Shown: piece after piece, positions 16,742 through 26,243 of the stretch
Position numbering within the stretch: position 1 is the stretch's first letter
Layout of the letters: every line of letters begins with the position of its first letter
Source: Sphaerisporangium sp. TRM90804
Lineage (GTDB): Bacteria > Actinomycetota > Actinomycetes > Streptosporangiales > Streptosporangiaceae
Assembly (NCBI RefSeq): GCF_029846175.1
Contig: NZ_JARWAC010000007.1
Location: 310,001 to 374,000 of the forward strand
Length of the DNA stretch: 64,000 bases
Direction: 5' to 3'
Translations under genes and position numbers: made by a program
The notes under the pieces: model-generated
The model's database searches: none
Seen by the model: only the letters and a program-made list of their open reading frames with translations
Told to the model about the DNA's origin: nothing

Positions 16742-18181
16742 TCAGGACGGTGTGACGCCCTGGTCACGAGCCCATTCGAGCAGGGCCTTCGACGCGGCGT
16801 CCTTGCCGACCAGGCCTTGGTCGAGGCGCATGTCGAGCAGGAACTTGTACGCCCTGCCGATCACCGGGCCGGGCGGCACGCCGAGGACCTCCTGGATCTC
16901 GTTGCCGTCGAGCTCGGGCCGGATCTTGGCGAGCTCCTCCTCCTCGGCGAGCCGGGCGATGCGCACCTCGAGCTCGTCGTAGGTGCGCGACAGGGCCTGC
17001 GCCTTGCGCTTGTTGCGGGTGGTGCAGTCGGCCCTGGTGAGCTTGTGCAGCTGCTCCAGCAGGTGGCCGGCGTCCCTGACGTAGCGCCGCACGGCCGAGT
17101 CGGTCCACTCGCCGCTGCCGTATCCGTGGAAGCGCAGGTGCAGCTCGACCAGCCGGGCGACGTCGGCCACGACGTCCTTGGGGAACCGCAGCTCGGCCAT
17201 GCGCTTCTTGGCCATCTGGGCGCCCACCACCTCGTGGTGGTGGAAGGACACCCGCCCCGCCTCTTCGTACCTGCGGGTCTTGGGCTTGCCGATGTCGTGC
17301 AGCAGCGCCGACCACCGCAGCACGCGGTCGGGGCCGGCGGTCTCCAGGGCGATCGCCTGCTCCAGCACGATCAGCGTGTGCTCGTAGACGTCCTTGTGGC
17401 GGTGGTGCTCGTCGATCTCCAGCCGCAGCTTGGGCAGCTCGGGCAGCACGTGCGCGGCCAGGCCGGTGTCCACGAGCAGGGCCAGGCCCTCCCGGGGGTG
17501 GGCGCCGCAGATGAGCTTGTCGAGCTCCTCGCGGATGCGCTCGGCCGAGACGATGTCGATGCGGTCGGCCATCGCCGTCATGGCGGCGACCACGGAGGGA
17601 TCGACCTCGAAGCCGAGCTGGGACGCGAAGCGGGCCGCCCTCAGCATGCGCAGCGGGTCGTCGTCGAAGGACCGCTCGGGGGTGCCGGGGGTGCGCAGGA
17701 CCTTCGCCGACAGGTCGGCCAGACCGCCGTAGGGGTCGACGAACCGGTGGCCGGGCAGGCGCACGGCCATGGCGTTCACCGCGAAGTCGCGCCGCTCGAG
17801 GTCGGCCTCCAGGGTCTGGCCGTAGGTGACGTCGGGTTTGCGCGACTTGGGGTCGTACGACTCGCTGCGGTAGGTGGTGATCTCCAGGACCCAGCCGGCC
17901 TTGCGTACCCCCACCGTGCCGAAGTCGATGCCGATGGTCCACACGGAGTCGGCCCAGTCGCGGACGATCTCCAGCACCTGCTCGGGGTGCGCGTCGGTGG
18001 TCAGGTCGAGGTCTTTGCCGATGCGGCCCAGGAAGACGTCGCGCACCGACCCGCCGACGACGGCGAGTTCGTGTCCGCGACCGGCGAACAGCTCGCCGAG
18101 CTCGTCGGCCACGGGAGCTATGCGGCGGAAAAGGTCGATTACGGCCCTCTGCTGACTAAGGCTCAGATTTGAGACGGACAA
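16742..18181 (-). CDS. cca: CCA tRNA nucleotidyltransferase with HD domain
   Basis: Adds or repairs the 3' CCA of tRNAs; the tRNA-Ile gene in this window lacks an encoded CCA. The 479-residue protein has the class II nucleotidyltransferase motif VVGGSVRDVFLGRIGKDLDL, ERRDFAVNAMAV and DPLRMLRAARFASQLGF. A C-terminal HD domain includes LLHDIGKPKTR and HHHEVVGAQ. The start is TTG 18181, preceded by GAAGGAC about 10 nt upstream. A 7-bp hairpin (ACGGAGG/CCTCCGT, 18202-18219) lies in the 5' leader. The annotation pcnA is also used for this actinobacterial locus. Confidence 0.93.
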   Translation of the reverse strand: MSVSNLSLSQQRAVIDLFRRIAPVADELGELFAGRGHELAVVGGSVRDVFLGRIGKDLDLTTDAHPEQVLEIVRDWADSVWTIGIDFGTVGVRKAGWVLEITTYRSESYDPKSRKPDVTYGQTLEADLERRDFAVNAMAVRLPGHRFVDPYGGLADLSAKVLRTPGTPERSFDDDPLRMLRAARFASQLGFEVDPSVVAAMTAMADRIDIVSAERIREELDKLICGAHPREGLALLVDTGLAAHVLPELPKLRLEIDEHHRHKDVYEHTLIVLEQAIALETAGPDRVLRWSALLHDIGKPKTRRYEEAGRVSFHHHEVVGAQMAKKRMAELRFPKDVVADVARLVELHLRFHGYGSGEWTDSAVRRYVRDAGHLLEQLHKLTRADCTTRNKRKAQALSRTYDELEVRIARLAEEEELAKIRPELDGNEIQEVLGVPPGPVIGRAYKFLLDMRLDQGLVGKDAASKALLEWARDQGVTPS

Positions 18182-18323
18182 GCTGGGTAGGTCCTTCGGT
18201 TACGGAGGAGAACCTCCGTGTTGGCCTGGGGTAACGCGCTAGCGATCCACCCTGTGCTACCACCAGGCTACGGTTGGTCAACGGTCTGTCGGGGGCACCC
18301 GGACGAGGCAAGGAGCACGAGAG

Positions 18324-18902
18324 ATGAAAGACGCCCTCGCGATCCACCGCTGGCTCCTGTCCCACCAGATCCATCATGAGATCGTACGGCTTCCCCGGCC
18401 GTCGGCGTGCGCCGACGACCTGCCGGGCATCCTGCGCGTCGGCCCTGCCTCCTGTGTCCGCGTCACCGTGTTCGAGGTCACGACCCGCAGCACGCGTGAG
18501 CCGGTCGCCGTGGTCACCAGCGTGGCCGCGCCTCCGCGACCCGGTGCCGTCGGGGCCCTGCTCGGCGCCCGCCGGGTGCGCCCGGCGCCCGCGTTCATGA
18601 TCAACGCCGCCACCGACTACACGGCCACATCCGTGTCACCTCTCCTGCTCCCGGCGAGCCTCACGGTGCTGATCGACGAGCGCCTGGCCGACTCCCGCGA
18701 ACCCGACGACGTCGTGTACTCCCCGACCGGCGAGCGGCGCACGGCGCTACGGTTGCGCGCCCTCGACCTGCTCGCCCTCACCCCGGGCAAACTGGTGGAC
18801 CTGCAAGGCGCCCGGCACCGGCCCCTGCGAGGGCCGGTCGCCAGGGACGCGCGCCCGTCGAGGCCGCTGCCGCGCCGCGGATCGCCGCCCGCTCGTCTTT
18901 AG
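18324..18902 (+). CDS. YbaK/ProX-like aminoacyl-tRNA deacylase domain protein
   Basis: A 192-residue protein with the YbaK/EbsC fold. Features are MKDALAIHRWLLSHQIHHEI at the N-terminus, ACADDLPGILRVGPASCVRV, and the late signature TDYTATSVSPLLLPASLTVL with VVYSPTGERRTALRLRALDL. Family members hydrolyse mischarged tRNAs in trans. The last 30 residues are basic and disordered. ATG 18324 has AAGGAG upstream. It is divergent from cca and upstream of the envelope gene block, in the position where related genomes carry a Nudix hydrolase. Confidence 0.75.
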   Translation: MKDALAIHRWLLSHQIHHEIVRLPRPSACADDLPGILRVGPASCVRVTVFEVTTRSTREPVAVVTSVAAPPRPGAVGALLGARRVRPAPAFMINAATDYTATSVSPLLLPASLTVLIDERLADSREPDDVVYSPTGERRTALRLRALDLLALTPGKLVDLQGARHRPLRGPVARDARPSRPLPRRGSPPARL

Positions 18903-18948
18903 GCCATACCATTCTGGGCGTGCGCCGAACTCCACCCATGGCCGGCAC

Positions 18949-21108
18949 GTGACCCGCGGAGCCGCCCTCCTCTCCTTGCTGACCGCCGCGTTCGTCCTCG
19001 CCCCGGCGTCCACCGGCCTTGCCGGCGCGGCACCGGCGGCGGGCTCGGCACAGGCGCAGGCGGGAGTTTCGGCGATCCGCCAGGACGCCCAGCTCACGGT
19101 GGCCTCCATCACCCCCGAGGCGCCGCGCGAGCCGTCCACCCCGCTCACGATCTCCGGCTCGGTGACGAACACCACCGCGGCCACCATGTCGTGGCTGTCG
19201 GTCCGTCTGCGCTTCTCCCGCCAGCCGTTCGCGACCCGCGCCGAGATGCAGGCCTTCGCCGACGGCGGCCCGATGCTCGACTCCGTGCGGCGCACCGTTC
19301 CGGTCAGCCAGCTCACCGCCTCCGGCGAGGTGCCGTGGGAGTTCGCCGTCACGCCCGGGGAGCTGGGCGTGTTCCGCTTCGGCGTCTACCCGGTGACCCT
19401 GGAGCTCGTCGACTCGGCCGGCCGCCAGCTCGCCGCGCAGCGCACGTTCCTGCCGTACGCCCCCAAAGACCAGACGGTCGCGCGCACCCGCATCGCCTGG
19501 GCGCTGCCGGTGGTCGACCAGCCGCACCGCGGCGACGACGCCACCTTCGTCGACGACGGCCTGCGCCGCACCCTCGCCGACGACGGGCGCCTGGGCAAGA
19601 TCCTCAAGATCGCCGAGACGCCGGCCAAGGGCGTGAGCTGGTTCGTCGACCCGGCCGTGCTGGACGACGCCCAGGCCATGGCCCGGGGGTACAACCTCCG
19701 GTCGGGCGAGACGACGAGCGCCGAACCCGCCGACCCGACGGCCGCCCGCTGGTTGCAGCGCCTGCGTGAGGCCCTGGCGGAGGCCTCGGTCTCCGCCACC
19801 CCGTACGCCGACGCCGACGTGGCGGCGATCACCCACAACGGCCTCGACGGCGCCACCGAGGTCGCGCTCGAGAAGGGCGCCTCGGTCGCGACCCAGGTGC
19901 TCGGCAAGGAGGTCGGCACCGGCGTCAACTGGCCGATGGGCGGGGTGATCGACGACGACGGCCTCGACGCCCTCGCGGTCGGCGACGTGCGCACCGTGCT
20001 GCTCAACGCCACCGCGCTGCCGCCCGAGCCCCCGGTGCTGTACACGCCGGACGCCGCCACCTCGGTGGAGACCGTCGGCGGACGGGTCGGCGTGCTGCTG
20101 GCCGACCCCGTGCTGAGCCAGCTCATCGCGGCGCCGGCCCCGCCGGCGTCCGGAGGGGCCCTGCTGACCAAGCAGCGGTTCCTCGCCGAGACCGCCATGA
20201 TCAGCGTGGAGCGGCCGCAGGAGTCGCGCGCGGTCGTCGCCGCGCCGCCGCGCCGGTGGAACCCCGACCCCGCCTTCGTGTCCGACATGCTGCGCGCGGC
20301 CGCCTCGGCGCCGTGGCTGAAGCCGGTCTCGCTGGGGTCGCTCAAGCCGCCATCCACGTCCACGGCGGTGCCGCGCGCCGGCCTGCTCTACACCGAAAAG
20401 GACCGCGCGGCCGAGCTCAGCCGGTCCTACCTCGCCGGCGTCAAGAGGCTGAACGCCCGCGCCGGGCTCACGGCCGCCGTCACCGACGACCACCTGCGGG
20501 TCTTCGACACCGCCGTGCTGCGGCTGACCTCCACGGCCTGGCGCGGCCGCGCGCCCAACGCGGCGCCGCTGGTCGAGCAGCTCGACTCCGCCGTCACCGA
20601 GCGCACCCGCATGGTCGCCATCACGCCGGTGGAGCGGCGCACCCTGGCGGGGGACAACGGCGTCATCCCGATCACCATACGCAACGGCCTTGAGCGCGAG
20701 GAGGTCACCGTGGGCGTGAAGATCACGTCCGGCGACCGGAAGCTGCTCCAGATCGGCGCCTACGACTCTCCGGTCACCATCAACCCCGGCGGCACGCGGC
20801 AGGTCGACATCCCGATGGTGGCCGCCGGCGGCGGCCAGACCACCGTCAAGGTGCAGCTCACGAGCCCCGAGGGCGCCGCGTACGGTGAACCGGTCGCGGT
20901 CACCGTGCACACCACCGGGTACGGCGGCATCGCGCTGGTGATCGTCGGCGGCGCCCTCACCGTGATGCTCGCCGCCGTGACGCTGCGCATCCTGCGCCGC
21001 AGGTCGCGGCGGCCGGCGCGCGGCCAGCGCGCGACCCGGCCCAGCGCTCCCGCCGTCCCCGGCCCCAGAGCCGAACCCGCCGCACAGCAGCGAGAGGGGC
21101 TCTCATGA
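18949..21108 (+). CDS. DUF6049 family secreted/membrane-anchored protein
   Basis: A 719-residue envelope protein of unknown function, found at this locus across actinobacteria (M. tuberculosis Rv3909 type). A signal peptide covers about residues 1-28 (LLSLLTAAFVLAPASTGLAG). The body is predicted extracytoplasmic, with an immunoglobulin-like N-terminal segment (LTISGSVTNTTAATMSWLSV) and a second beta-rich domain near the end (VIPITIRNGLEREEVTVGVK). A membrane anchor (GGIALVIVGGALTVMLAAVT) and a basic cytoplasmic tail follow. Its stop overlaps the murJ start (ATGA), so the two are translationally coupled, which suggests a role with MurJ. GTG start at 18949. Confidence 0.85.
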   Translation: MTRGAALLSLLTAAFVLAPASTGLAGAAPAAGSAQAQAGVSAIRQDAQLTVASITPEAPREPSTPLTISGSVTNTTAATMSWLSVRLRFSRQPFATRAEMQAFADGGPMLDSVRRTVPVSQLTASGEVPWEFAVTPGELGVFRFGVYPVTLELVDSAGRQLAAQRTFLPYAPKDQTVARTRIAWALPVVDQPHRGDDATFVDDGLRRTLADDGRLGKILKIAETPAKGVSWFVDPAVLDDAQAMARGYNLRSGETTSAEPADPTAARWLQRLREALAEASVSATPYADADVAAITHNGLDGATEVALEKGASVATQVLGKEVGTGVNWPMGGVIDDDGLDALAVGDVRTVLLNATALPPEPPVLYTPDAATSVETVGGRVGVLLADPVLSQLIAAPAPPASGGALLTKQRFLAETAMISVERPQESRAVVAAPPRRWNPDPAFVSDMLRAAASAPWLKPVSLGSLKPPSTSTAVPRAGLLYTEKDRAAELSRSYLAGVKRLNARAGLTAAVTDDHLRVFDTAVLRLTSTAWRGRAPNAAPLVEQLDSAVTERTRMVAITPVERRTLAGDNGVIPITIRNGLEREEVTVGVKITSGDRKLLQIGAYDSPVTINPGGTRQVDIPMVAAGGGQTTVKVQLTSPEGAAYGEPVAVTVHTTGYGGIALVIVGGALTVMLAAVTLRILRRRSRRPARGQRATRPSAPAVPGPRAEPAAQQREGLS

Positions 21109-22724
21109 GCCGGATGTTGCGCGCGAGCGCGGTCATGGCCGCGGGCACCCTGGTGTCCCGCCTGACCGGTTTCGTGCGTACGGCGGTGCTCGCGTCGGCC
21201 ATCGGCGTCGCGGCACTCGGCAACGCCTACAACGTCGCGTACACGATCCCGTTCATCCTGTTCGACCTCCTGATCGGAGGTCTGCTCAGCAGCGTGGTCG
21301 TGCCCATGATCGTCAAGGCGCAGCAGCGCGACGCCGACGGGGGCAGGGCCTACGAGCAGCGCCTGATGACCCTGGCGACCCTGGTGCTCGCGGCCGTGGC
21401 CGTGGCCGGAGTGCTGTGCGCGCCGCTGCTGGTCGGCCTGCTGACCACCGATCTGAGCCCCCGGGCGTTCGAGGTCGCCACCACGCTGGCGCGTTACATC
21501 CTCCCGCAGATCGCCTTCTTCGGCATCGGCGCCGTCGCGGGCGCCGTCCTGAACACCCGCGACCGGTTCGCCGCGCCGATGTGGGCGCCGGTGCTCAACA
21601 ACGTCGTGGTCATCGCGGTCGCGCTCGCCTACCTCGTGGTGAGCCGCGCGGGCGGCGACGTCGCGGCCGTCACCGACGCCGACCTGCTCCTGCTGGGGCT
21701 CGGCACCACGGCGGGCATCGTCATCCAGTCGATCGTCCTGGTGATCGCCGTGCACCGGGCGGGGTTCCGGTTCGTCCCCCGGCTCGACCTGCGCAACGCC
21801 AGGCTCGGCGAGATGGGCAGGGCCGGCGTGTGGACGCTGGCGTTCGTCGTGCTCAACCAGATCAGCTTCATCGTCATCACCAACCTCGCGACCGGCGCCA
21901 CCGGCAAGGCCGCCGCGCAGGGGGCGGGGGACGTCGCGGGCATCGCGTCCTACAGCTACGCGTTCCAGCTCTTCCAGCTTCCGTACGGCATCATCGCCGT
22001 CTCGGTCATCACCGCCATGCTGCCCCGCATGAGCCGCCACGTGCACGAAGGCCGCCCCGAGGCCGTCGGCGAGGAGTTCGCCTCGGGCGTGCGGCTGGTC
22101 TCCTCGGTGATGGTGCCGTCGGGGCTGCTGCTCATGGTGCTCGGGCCCGCGGCCACCGTGCTGATCTTCGCGCACGGCAACACCAGCGTGGGGGACGCGC
22201 TGGCCATCGGCAACGTCCTGCAGGTGTTCGGCCTCGCGCTGGTGCCGTTCTCGATCTACCAGCTCCTCCTGCGGGTGTTCTACAGCTTCGGCGACACCCG
22301 CACCCCCGCGCTGATCGCCGGCGGCAACATGCTGGTGACCTCCGCGCTGGGCTACGCGCTCTACCTGGCGCTGCCCCCGCACCTGATCGTCATGGGGCTG
22401 GCGCTGGCCTACACCGCCGCCTACTCCGTGGGTGCCGCGGTGGCCTGGAGGCTCGCCAGCCGCAGGGTGGGCGGGCTCGGCGGCCGGTCGGTGGCCTCCG
22501 GCCTGGCCCGCATGTACGTCGCGGCGGTGCCCGCGGCGGCGTTCGCGCTCCTCGCCCTGTGGGCGACCGAGCGACTCGGCGGTGTGAGCCAGGTCAGCTC
22601 TGCCATCATGCTGGTGGCCGGCGGCGGCGTGGGCGGCCTGGTCTACCTGATCGTCTCGCAGCGCATGCGCATCGCAGAGATCAGTTCGATCATTGGACTT
22701 GTGGCAGGAAGGGTAGGCCGCTAG
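21105..22724 (+). CDS. murJ: Lipid II flippase MurJ (MviN)
   Basis: Moves lipid II across the membrane for peptidoglycan synthesis. The 539-residue protein has about fourteen hydrophobic segments. It opens MLRASAVMAAGTLVSRLTGF with the MurJ Arg in SRLTGFVR, followed by IPFILFDLLIGGLLSSVVVP and FQLFQLPYGIIAVSVITAML. VFYSFGDTRTPALIAGG is also typical. Unlike the large mycobacterial protein, this one ends after the membrane domain; the pseudokinase is encoded separately just downstream. Its ATG overlaps the upstream stop (ATGA). Confidence 0.95.
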   Translation: MSRMLRASAVMAAGTLVSRLTGFVRTAVLASAIGVAALGNAYNVAYTIPFILFDLLIGGLLSSVVVPMIVKAQQRDADGGRAYEQRLMTLATLVLAAVAVAGVLCAPLLVGLLTTDLSPRAFEVATTLARYILPQIAFFGIGAVAGAVLNTRDRFAAPMWAPVLNNVVVIAVALAYLVVSRAGGDVAAVTDADLLLLGLGTTAGIVIQSIVLVIAVHRAGFRFVPRLDLRNARLGEMGRAGVWTLAFVVLNQISFIVITNLATGATGKAAAQGAGDVAGIASYSYAFQLFQLPYGIIAVSVITAMLPRMSRHVHEGRPEAVGEEFASGVRLVSSVMVPSGLLLMVLGPAATVLIFAHGNTSVGDALAIGNVLQVFGLALVPFSIYQLLLRVFYSFGDTRTPALIAGGNMLVTSALGYALYLALPPHLIVMGLALAYTAAYSVGAAVAWRLASRRVGGLGGRSVASGLARMYVAAVPAAAFALLALWATERLGGVSQVSSAIMLVAGGGVGGLVYLIVSQRMRIAEISSIIGLVAGRVGR

Positions 22725-22905
22725 TCATAGGTAAGCCGGAAGTCCGGTTCGCCCGTGTTCCAACGGCAACACAGGCGAGACCCGCTCCCGACTACCATGG
22801 TGGCCGGTGCGCGGCTCGCCCGCGCGCCGCCGGCTGACGACGTAGCAGGAGGGGCGTGGGGGCATTCACCCGGACATCGCCCGAGACCAGGGAGAGGACC
22901 GCCTC

Positions 22906-24408
22906 ATGAGCGCCCCGGCCGTGGAGCCCGGTGGCCGGCTGGCCGACCGGTTCCGCCTGGAGGACCGCGTCAGCGAGTCAGGTGGCGCCACCCTGTGGAA
23001 GGCCATCGACGAGGTGCTGGCCCGGCCCGTCTCGGTCCTCACCCTCGCCCCCACCTTCGAGCGGGTCGTCGAGGTCGTGACCGCCGCCCGGGGCGCCAGC
23101 CGGCTGACCGACCCCCGGCTCACGCAGGTCTTCGACGCCGCCGAGGAGAACGGGCAGGCCTACGTCGTCAGCGAGTGGGTCACCGGCGAGACGCTCACCG
23201 ACATGGTCTCCTCCGGGCCGCTGAGTCCTGAGCGCGCCGCCGCGCTGGTCGCCGAGGCCGCCGAGGCCGTCGCGCACGCCCACCGGGCGGGCCTGTCCCA
23301 CCTGTGCCTCACGCCCGACCGCCTGGTCTGGACGGCCGGCAGCACCGTCAAGCTGCTCGGCCTGGCCGTGGACGCCTCCCTGGGCTGTGTCGAGAGCGAC
23401 GACCCCGCCCGTGAGGACGCCCAGGGGCTCGGCCGTCTCCTGTACACCGCCCTGACCGGTCACTGGCCCGGCGGCGGTGAGGTCGACCTGCCGCACGCCC
23501 CGCTCGACGACGGCAAGATCTGCACTCCGCGCCAGGTCACCGCGGGCGTTCCGGGGTTCCTGGACGCCATCACCTGCCGCGCCCTGCTGCAGGAGTCCCG
23601 GCGCGGCCTGCCCCCGCTCTCCACCCCGGCCGAGGTGGCCGAGGCCCTGGCCGAGGTGCCGAGGCCGGCCCCGGTGCCGGTGTCGGGCATGCCGCCCGCG
23701 CTGGCCCTGCGCTCCGAGGCGCCCGACGACCTCGACACCATGCGGCCGCCGAGGCCCTCGTCGCCCCCGCGCCCGCCCGCGCGGTCCCGCCGCCGGGAGT
23801 CCGGCGGCATGGCCGGCAAGGCCATGGTGGCGCTGATAGTCGTCCTGGTGATCGCCGCGGTGGGCCTGGGCGCGTGGACGCTCGGCCGCAACCTGGGCAA
23901 GCCTCCGACACCGCCCGCGGCGTCGGCCGAGCCGTCGAAGGCGGCCTCGCCGAAGCTCGTCGCGGTGAAGCCCTCCGCCGCCCGCGGCTTCGACCCGCAG
24001 GGCACCGACCGTGACGAGCACCCCGAGATCACCCAGCTCGCCATCGACGGCAAGAGCTCCACCGAGTGGCACACCGACTCCTACCAGAGCGCCGAGTTCG
24101 GCCGTCTGAAGGAGGGGGTGGGCCTGCTGCTCGACATGGGCCGCCAGACCTCGGTCGCCGACGTCGTCGTCTCCCTGGGCGACGCCCCGGGGGCGTCCGT
24201 GCAGCTCAGGGTGGGTGACAACCCCGATCTCGGCGATTTGAAGAAGGCCGCGGAACAGGAGAACGTGTCGGGCACGGTGACCCTCACACCGAGCAGACCG
24301 GCCAGCGGCCAGTACGTTTTGATCTGGTTTACGCGCCTTCCGGCGTTTGAGGGGAAGTTTCGTGGCACCATCTATGACGTAGTCGTGCATTCTCCCGGAT
24401 CGGCCTAA
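22906..24408 (+). CDS. Membrane-anchored pseudokinase
   Basis: A 500-residue protein with a degenerate Ser/Thr kinase fold (about residues 12-250), a disordered Pro/Arg linker, one membrane segment (about 306-326) and an extracytoplasmic beta-rich domain (about 360-495). Catalytic motifs are missing: the Ala-x-Lys position reads VSVLTLAP, the HRD loop is replaced by HLCLTP (132-137), and there is no DFG. It corresponds to the pseudokinase part fused to MurJ in M. tuberculosis (Rv3910), which there recruits an FHA protein. It is separate here, 181 nt after murJ. The outer domain may sense the envelope (inference). Confidence 0.85.
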   Translation: MSAPAVEPGGRLADRFRLEDRVSESGGATLWKAIDEVLARPVSVLTLAPTFERVVEVVTAARGASRLTDPRLTQVFDAAEENGQAYVVSEWVTGETLTDMVSSGPLSPERAAALVAEAAEAVAHAHRAGLSHLCLTPDRLVWTAGSTVKLLGLAVDASLGCVESDDPAREDAQGLGRLLYTALTGHWPGGGEVDLPHAPLDDGKICTPRQVTAGVPGFLDAITCRALLQESRRGLPPLSTPAEVAEALAEVPRPAPVPVSGMPPALALRSEAPDDLDTMRPPRPSSPPRPPARSRRRESGGMAGKAMVALIVVLVIAAVGLGAWTLGRNLGKPPTPPAASAEPSKAASPKLVAVKPSAARGFDPQGTDRDEHPEITQLAIDGKSSTEWHTDSYQSAEFGRLKEGVGLLLDMGRQTSVADVVVSLGDAPGASVQLRVGDNPDLGDLKKAAEQENVSGTVTLTPSRPASGQYVLIWFTRLPAFEGKFRGTIYDVVVHSPGSA

Positions 24409-24421
24409 CAGGACACGCGCT

Positions 24422-25066
24422 GTGAACCCACCTCCCGACAGCCCACCGGCGGTCCCGCACGCCGCGCGGCCCGCGGTGTCCGATGCCGACCTGCTGACAA
24501 GCCATATCGGCGGCGATCCGCACGCGTTCAGCGAGATCGTCCGCCGCCACCGCGACCGCATGTGGGCGGTGGCGCTGCGTACGCTCGGCGACCCCGACGA
24601 GGCCGCCGACGCCGTGCAGGACGCCTTCGTCTCCGCCTACCGCAAGGCCGACAGCTTCCGCGGCGAGGCGGCCGTCACCACCTGGCTGCACCGCATCGTG
24701 GTGAACGCCTGCCTCGACCGCATGCGCCGCAAGTCGATCCGCCCCGTGGCGGACGACGAGCTCGTGGAGGCCGCCGAACGTGACACCCCGATCCCCGACC
24801 AGACCGGCGAGCGCGACGTCTCCATGGAGGTCTCGGCCGCGCTCAAGCTGCTGCCGGCCGACCAGCGGGCCGCGCTGGTGCTGGTCGACATGATGGGCTA
24901 CTCCGTCGAGGACGCGGCCCAGGTTCTCAACGTGCCCACCGGCACCGTCAAGAGCCGCTGCGCCCGGGGCCGGGCCAAACTCGCCCCGATTCTTTCGCAT
25001 CTGCGGAACCGATCAGATCTGACCCGCGTCTCATCCGCGAAGGGAGCAGAACTTCGTGACGGGTGA
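24422..25066 (+). CDS. sigM: ECF RNA polymerase sigma factor, SigM-like
   Basis: A 214-residue extracytoplasmic-function sigma factor. Region 2 reads DAVQDAFVSAYRKADSF then TTWLHRIVVNACLDRMRRK. Region 4 reads LLPADQRAALVLVDMMGYSV then AAQVLNVPTGTVKSRCARGR. The GTG start at 24422 is 14 nt after the pseudokinase stop. It is followed by a zinc anti-sigma factor overlapping by 11 nt. Position between murJ and trxB matches sigM of Mycobacterium and Streptomyces. It likely answers envelope or redox stress. Confidence 0.93.
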   Translation: MNPPPDSPPAVPHAARPAVSDADLLTSHIGGDPHAFSEIVRRHRDRMWAVALRTLGDPDEAADAVQDAFVSAYRKADSFRGEAAVTTWLHRIVVNACLDRMRRKSIRPVADDELVEAAERDTPIPDQTGERDVSMEVSAALKLLPADQRAALVLVDMMGYSVEDAAQVLNVPTGTVKSRCARGRAKLAPILSHLRNRSDLTRVSSAKGAELRDG

Positions 25067-26144
25067 TACGCACTACGACCTGGAGACCCTGGCCGAACTG
25101 GCGGAGGGCCTCCTCGACGACCCCACGGCGGCGCGCGTCCGCGAGCATCTCGCGGTCTGCGACCCATGTGGGGAGAGCTTGGCCGACCTGGCGGCGGTCC
25201 GCGAGGTGCTCGCGGCGGTGCCGGTCCCGGCGATGCCGATGGGCGTCGCGCTCCGCATCGACAAGGCGCTCAACGCCGAAGCGGAGAACCGGAGGTCAGG
25301 AGGGCTTCGCCTGGACGAGACGCCCGACTGGGACCGCATCATGGGCGACTCCCCATGGGAGACCCCCGTTCCCGCGTCGGTGTCCTCGGCGCCCTCGCAC
25401 GCCGAGCCGCGCCCGCTGGCGTCGGTGACGCACCTGCTGCCGGCCTCCGTGGGCGCCTCGGCGCCGCCGGAGCCTCCGGCTTCGTTCGTTCCCTCGGTTC
25501 CCGCGGCTCGCGAGCCCCAGGAGCACGAGGAGCCCCAGGTCGTCCGCCTGGGCGTCGTGTCCGACGACGGCTCGGTGGTCCCGGCCAAGAGCCGCAAGAG
25601 GGAGCGGCGCTCCTGGGCGATGCCCGTGATGGCGAGCGCGGCCGCGGCCGTGGTCCTCGGCTCGATCGGGCTGACGGCCAACATGCTGACGGCCACGGGC
25701 ACCGGCGGGGCGAGCGAGGGCTCCATCGCCTGGACCCCTCCGAGCACGGGCCCGACCTCGGCGGCCGAGCAGCCGGCCGGCACGGTCGACAGGGCCACCA
25801 CGTCGGGCAGCGGCTACTCGATCGGCACCAGCGGTTACAACTACTCCGACGCCGTGCTCGACGGGCCCCTGCTCACCGTCTTCGGCGCCACCGGCCCGGG
25901 TTCGGGCGGTCAGGCGTCGGTCGACCCCGGGGTCGTGCGGTGTGTGAGCCGCATCTCCGAGAGGGTCGGCGACCGCGTCGGCAGGACTCCCAAGCCCATC
26001 GGCGTCGACAAGGCGCTCTACCTGGGCAACGAGGCCACGGTGATGGCCTTCTGGAAGGACCGCCTCCGCAACGCCGTCTGGCTCTACGTCGTCGACTCCA
26101 ACTGCCGCAACCTGCGGCCGCCGACGGTGGGGCGCTGGCAGTAG
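25056..26144 (+). CDS. Transmembrane zinc-finger anti-sigma factor
   Basis: A 362-residue partner of the upstream sigma factor. The N-terminal domain contains REHLAVCDPCGESL, the HxxxCxxC (H31, C35, C38) of zf-HC2/ZAS anti-sigma factors. A long disordered Pro/Ser-rich cytoplasmic stretch follows, then a single membrane segment at about 187-211. The extracytoplasmic domain (about 240-360) has two Cys (VVRCVSRISER and DSNCRNLRP) that could form a disulphide. It starts at GTG 25056 inside sigM, with AAGGGAGC upstream. It is much longer than minimal ZAS proteins. A hairpin terminator follows. Confidence 0.88.
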   Translation: MTGDTHYDLETLAELAEGLLDDPTAARVREHLAVCDPCGESLADLAAVREVLAAVPVPAMPMGVALRIDKALNAEAENRRSGGLRLDETPDWDRIMGDSPWETPVPASVSSAPSHAEPRPLASVTHLLPASVGASAPPEPPASFVPSVPAAREPQEHEEPQVVRLGVVSDDGSVVPAKSRKRERRSWAMPVMASAAAAVVLGSIGLTANMLTATGTGGASEGSIAWTPPSTGPTSAAEQPAGTVDRATTSGSGYSIGTSGYNYSDAVLDGPLLTVFGATGPGSGGQASVDPGVVRCVSRISERVGDRVGRTPKPIGVDKALYLGNEATVMAFWKDRLRNAVWLYVVDSNCRNLRPPTVGRWQ

Positions 26145-26181
26145 GTTCCGCGGGCCGGCCACAACCCCTTCGACACCACGC

Positions 26182-26212
26182 AAGTCCCTCCACGCCCTGC
26201 GTGGAGGGACTT
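26182..26212. terminator. Hairpin terminator after the sigM operon
   Basis: A perfect 14-bp stem (AAGTCCCTCCACGC, 26182-26195, with 26199-26212) and 3-nt loop. It separates the sigM operon from trxBA. Confidence 0.88.
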
Positions 26213-26243
26213 CGCCATGTCAGGGGTGGCCTTTGGGCGGGGC

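Noticed and set aside
18182..18323. Riboswitch or attenuator before cca
   Set aside because: Only a single 7-bp hairpin (18202-18219) is present, with no alternative pairing or T run.
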